A stretch of DNA of 55,882 nt, taken from the NCBI GenBank assembly GCA_020832105.1, contig JAFIFH010000025.1, forward strand, positions 1 through 55,882, in the 5' to 3' direction. This document shows positions 52,872 to 55,882 of this stretch, in pieces. The stretch's first letter is position 1. Each line of letters opens with the position of its first letter. Both the position numbers and the translations under genes were made by a program. The notes beneath the pieces are model-generated. The model was not told the origin of the DNA. It made no database searches and saw only the letters and a program-made list of their open reading frames with translations. This DNA is from Idiomarina sp. GTDB taxonomy: Bacteria; Pseudomonadota; Gammaproteobacteria; Enterobacterales; Alteromonadaceae.

Positions 52872-53977
52872 AATTGAAGCTAAAAGTTTTGACTCCTAAT
52901 TTCCCCACAAAAAAACGAGTGTATTCCGGAGCTTTTGTAGGCAATCTGGTAAAAGATTGGGTCGATTCAGGTATGGATGTAGAGGTGATTAATCCGCAGT
53001 CTTATGCAGATATTTTCCGGTCTATATTTAAGAAAAGTGTCCCTATCCAGGATCCATGTAAGGTTCGCCGGCCGCGCTATCTTTCCATCTCAAATAAAAC
53101 CTTATTGGGAATTAATCTTAACGATGTAACTTTAATTAATTTATCAAATTCTGTTTTAGGTAGTGGAAGTTATCATAAAGATCAGGTTTTATATGCTAAG
53201 TTTCTAATGAAGTCAGGGCTTCCAGCCTATAATCTTCATCTGAAATATGGTTGCAAATACTTTTTGGATTTAGGTGAATCTAATTTGATAAGTACTATTC
53301 AACCATCAAATATGGATTTAGCAAAAAACATCATTAGAAACGCTTCTGGTATTATATGTGTATCCCCTAGACTGGTTGAAGATGCCATTACTTTGGGCGC
53401 GGATCCAGACAGTATTCTTTTGATTCCTAATCAAGCGAATAGTCAGTTCAAGCCTCTTAGTAAAGAAGAATGTAGAATTCAACTAGGGCTTCCAGTTGAC
53501 TCATTTATTGTTTCTTTTGTTGGCCACTTTATATACAGGAAGGGCCCGTTACGGGTTCTCGAAGCAATAAAGCACCTCGACCAAGTGTATGGCGTATTTA
53601 TAGGTGAGGGAGATCAGAAGCCTGAAGGGGAAAGAGTTCTGTTTTCGCAAACTGTCGAGAATTCCGACCTTCCTCTATGGTTGAATGCTTCAGATGTATT
53701 CGTGTTACCTACGCTAGCTGAAGGTTCATGTAACGCAATTGAGGAGGCGTTAGCGTGTGGTGTCCCTGTGGTTACTTCCGACATTGCAGACGTTAGGTGG
53801 CAAGTTGACAGCGGTAAGGGCTTGTTAGTTGATCCTTTAGATACCCGTAGTATTGCTAATGCCATACAGCTCATAAAAGATGGAAAGTTCGAACTGGCAA
53901 AGGTGATTCCTGCAGATTCAAGTTCGCCTAGAAGAGCTGAGGTGATAGCGAAATGGATTGAGAAGAGAGCTTTTTAG
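52868..53977 (+). CDS. GT4-family glycosyltransferase
   Basis: I start at GTG 52868, coupled to the previous stop, with GGGAG upstream. The 369-residue protein begins LKLKVLTPNFPTKKRVYSGA and has VSFVGHFIYRKGPLRVLEAI near 214 and WLNASDVFVLPTLAEGSCNAIEEALACGVPVV near 275, the GT4 acidic motif. It belongs to the same tightly packed operon as its neighbours. Specificity unknown. Confidence 0.86.
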   Translation: MKLKLKVLTPNFPTKKRVYSGAFVGNLVKDWVDSGMDVEVINPQSYADIFRSIFKKSVPIQDPCKVRRPRYLSISNKTLLGINLNDVTLINLSNSVLGSGSYHKDQVLYAKFLMKSGLPAYNLHLKYGCKYFLDLGESNLISTIQPSNMDLAKNIIRNASGIICVSPRLVEDAITLGADPDSILLIPNQANSQFKPLSKEECRIQLGLPVDSFIVSFVGHFIYRKGPLRVLEAIKHLDQVYGVFIGEGDQKPEGERVLFSQTVENSDLPLWLNASDVFVLPTLAEGSCNAIEEALACGVPVVTSDIADVRWQVDSGKGLLVDPLDTRSIANAIQLIKDGKFELAKVIPADSSSPRRAEVIAKWIEKRAF

Positions 53978-53978
53978 G

Positions 53979-55109
53979 ATGCTTGCCATTGTTTTTGTTT
54001 TTGTATTTATTGCTGCGCATAAGGTAAATATATTAAGCTCCAAATATTTTCTGTTTCTGTTACTGGTAACATTCACCCTAGCGTCACTATTCTTATTCGA
54101 AACCTATGTTCTTCTACCAGAGGATAGCTTTTATAGGCTTGATGAAGACTATTTCAGGATGGAAGTCAATCACTCCTTCGCTCACATACTAGAAAATCAC
54201 CGCAGGTACCTTCTGTTTGTTCTGTACTCAAAAAGCAATTATTTTCTTTTTGGAGAGTTTGGTCTAAAAATTCAATCTATTCCTTTTGTTCTCTTAACTT
54301 CGATTTTATTATATAAAGTAACACAGAGAAAAATAAGTTTAGTTTTATTTCCTATCGTATTTTTATATGTTGTTTTCCTTTCGGCATTACTAATGCGCGA
54401 CGCCATGCTGGTCTTCTTCACACTTTACTTTATTTACCTGTGTGTCAACGCAAAAGGAAATATAAAGTTTATTTTATTCACTTTTTGCTGCGTCTTCTTT
54501 TTCCTCTTTATTAGACCTGAAGCCGCGGTGCTGTTTGCAGCTTCAGCGCTTTGGTTCTCATTATACAAAATTTTTGGCGTAAGCAAAAAGATTAACTTTG
54601 TTTATCTTCCTTTGATTTTCATTCTACTTTTTGTTTCTCCATTTTATAACTACTTAATTGATGTGGCTGGTTATGTTGTTGGTGTTGGGAGGCTCTCTAT
54701 ATTCGCCGAACTAAAATCGGACTCCTTTATGGGGATTCCATTCCTCAATCAAAATATACAGATAATCATCAGGCAAATTATTACGCCAGTGCCAACGTCT
54801 AAGCTATATGAAATGATTTATGAAGGTGTAAGTAGTAACTTTTATTTGTATGAAATATCGCGCATGGTTTTAATGGGCGCCTTCTATTTTGGTGCGCTAT
54901 TTTTGATGTTCCGACCTGGCTATGTTATGAATGTAATTAATAAAAGTGATTTTGTTGCTTTTCTTATTCTACTTGCTACTTTGTACACGGTGAGTTATGC
55001 CCTGTATAGTGAAGGTGGTGGAGATTCCAGAAATAAGCTTTATCCATTTTTATTGGTTTTTATTATTCTTTGTTATAGACATGTTAAAGGTTCAAATGAA
55101 AAAAACTGA
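53979..55109 (+). CDS. Polytopic membrane protein, putative O-antigen polymerase (Wzy-like)
   Basis: The start ATG 53979 follows the previous stop by one base; a TTG at 53958 is an alternative. The 376-residue protein has about ten hydrophobic segments and one periplasmic-type loop with LDEDYFRMEVNHS near residue 50. It carries ALLMRDAMLVF near 140, resembling ALREEF in the protein at 926. In a Wzx/Wzz-type locus a protein like this is the expected polymerase, but Wzy proteins lack firm motifs, so the call rests on topology and context. Confidence 0.65.
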   Translation: MLAIVFVFVFIAAHKVNILSSKYFLFLLLVTFTLASLFLFETYVLLPEDSFYRLDEDYFRMEVNHSFAHILENHRRYLLFVLYSKSNYFLFGEFGLKIQSIPFVLLTSILLYKVTQRKISLVLFPIVFLYVVFLSALLMRDAMLVFFTLYFIYLCVNAKGNIKFILFTFCCVFFFLFIRPEAAVLFAASALWFSLYKIFGVSKKINFVYLPLIFILLFVSPFYNYLIDVAGYVVGVGRLSIFAELKSDSFMGIPFLNQNIQIIIRQIITPVPTSKLYEMIYEGVSSNFYLYEISRMVLMGAFYFGALFLMFRPGYVMNVINKSDFVAFLILLATLYTVSYALYSEGGGDSRNKLYPFLLVFIILCYRHVKGSNEKN

Positions 55110-55882
55110 TCGCGTATTCATGATATTTGAATTTGGAGTCCCTAATTATCGCTTTTTCATCTTGGAATGGATTTCTAAACGGTCTCGATCTCTGACTGGT
55201 ATAAGTGGGGATGATAAATTTGGGTTTGAGTTTCCCGGTATTAAACGATGCACCATTAAATTCGGAAAAGGTGAGAATAAACTCTTTATTTTCAACCCGT
55301 TCAGACTTTTTTTTAAAGATGTCGTTATTACTACCTTTAATTTAAGAAGGCCTCATAGTTGGATGCCTATGCTTGTGTTTCCTTGGAAAAAGTGGGTTTT
55401 GTGGGGGCATGGATTGGGTCAGAATCGCTCTATTTTCACTCGGTTGCTGCGTAAGACACTTTTTAGAATTAGTGATGGGTTTATTGTGTATACCCCAAAA
55501 GGGAAGCAGCGATTAATTGAGGTTGGCTATCCGAGCGAGAAAATATCAGTTGCGTATAACACATTGTCGATATCAAATCCGGGTGAGACTAAGGGCGAGG
55601 AATATTTTTTGTATTTTGGCAGAGTTCAAGAACGTAAAGGTCTTTCATTAATAATTCCTTACCTCAATCAATTTAAGTATCGCCTCAGAGTCGTTGGTGA
55701 TGGAGAACATTTAGTTGAGTTAGTTCAACTTGCTGAACAGCATGGTGTGACCGATCGTATTGATTTTTACCCTGGAACATTTGATGAGAAGGTTATTGCG
55801 GAGCACTTTTCCGGGGCCGTCGGTTATTTATCTCCTCAAAATCTAGGCCTCGGAGTGGTTCATTCTTTTGCATATGGAGTTC
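55096..55882 (+). CDS. GT4-type glycosyltransferase, N-terminal part (partial at window edge)
   Basis: The frame starts at ATG 55096, overlapping the previous stop by 14 bases, with AAAGG upstream, and runs off the window after 262 codons. It begins MKKTDRVFMIFEFGVPNYRFF and contains PHSWMPMLVFPWKKWVLWGHG, YFGRVQERKG, VVGDGEHL and NLGLGVVHSFAYGV, matching the gene at 49866 block by block. The two are paralogues within one operon. Confidence 0.8.
   Translation, partial: MKKTDRVFMIFEFGVPNYRFFILEWISKRSRSLTGISGDDKFGFEFPGIKRCTIKFGKGENKLFIFNPFRLFFKDVVITTFNLRRPHSWMPMLVFPWKKWVLWGHGLGQNRSIFTRLLRKTLFRISDGFIVYTPKGKQRLIEVGYPSEKISVAYNTLSISNPGETKGEEYFLYFGRVQERKGLSLIIPYLNQFKYRLRVVGDGEHLVELVQLAEQHGVTDRIDFYPGTFDEKVIAEHFSGAVGYLSPQNLGLGVVHSFAYGV

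Noticed and set aside
1..55882. CRISPR arrays, tRNA or rRNA genes and riboswitches
   Set aside because: I saw no regular short direct repeats with spacers and no cloverleaf or rRNA-like blocks. I could not run a covariance search, so weak RNA elements may be missed.

Overview
The window comes from a bacterial surface-polysaccharide region of a Gram-negative organism. A marine gammaproteobacterium (Alteromonadales-like) is my inference, from the Wzx/Wzz/WecBC gene set, an RfaH-type ops/JUMPStart element and a cysDN..cysC sulfate-activation block with a decayed SLC13 permease. No rRNA, tRNA, CRISPR array or intact insertion sequence was recognised.

Layout. (1) 1-5874: the end of one glycosyltransferase gene, a decayed stretch, then an operon for a polytopic membrane protein, a GT4 enzyme, a monotopic phosphoglycosyl transferase, an HpcH/HpaI-type aldolase and a D-2-hydroxyacid dehydrogenase. 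(2) 6057-8416: a UDP-HexNAc 6-dehydrogenase (TviB/WbpO type) and a UDP-uronate epimerase. (3) 8474-13405: cysD, cysN, an SLC13 permease remnant, a frameshifted small gene, cysC and a DHH phosphoesterase gene; these make APS and PAPS. (4) 13430-27671: a lasso-peptide (RiPP) locus. Its core is an asparagine-synthetase-like cyclase, a PqqD-like leader-binding protein, a transglutaminase-like leader protease (B2) and an ABC exporter. Around the core are two HprK-like kinases, a PAPS sulfotransferase, a SET-domain-like methyltransferase, an ATP-grasp protein, a nucleotidyltransferase and three tail-collar/MdpB-like proteins. Four short precursor genes, most easily missed by gene callers, were read by eye at 13430-13591(-), 13886-14029(+), 14184-14345(-) and 24723-24881(+). 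(5) 28264-34946: a second dehydrogenase/epimerase pair, split by an FrhB-like protein, a Wzx flippase and a pyruvyltransferase-family protein. (6) 35023-48612: a WbpM/PglF dehydratase, PglD-like acyltransferase, two-domain oxidoreductase, heparinase-like protein, GT4, WbpV-like reductase, WbpL/WecA-like transferase, Ugd, WecB and WecC. (7) 48690-55882: terminator, JUMPStart/ops, Wzz and a more AT-rich run of glycosyltransferases and a polymerase-like membrane protein that leaves the window.

The most interesting system is the lasso locus. The precursors share a leader pattern (W-x-x-P-x-[V/I]-x-x-L-x4-T, with one precursor lacking the Trp) and, in the preferred register, cores with Gly/Ser1, Lys2, Glu9 and a C-terminal Ser. 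These constants match the neighbouring enzymes: Glu9 for the macrolactam, the C-terminal Ser for HprK-like kinases (precedent: paeninodin), Lys2 as a possible SET-enzyme substrate, and Tyr/Ser/Thr residues for the sulfotransferase supplied with PAPS by cysDN/cysC. The 3' end of the DHH gene is duplicated beside two precursors, which suggests precursor genes are added by recombination at that site. The whole cys-lasso block lies between two direct copies of the tviB-type gene and between two copies of the epimerase gene.
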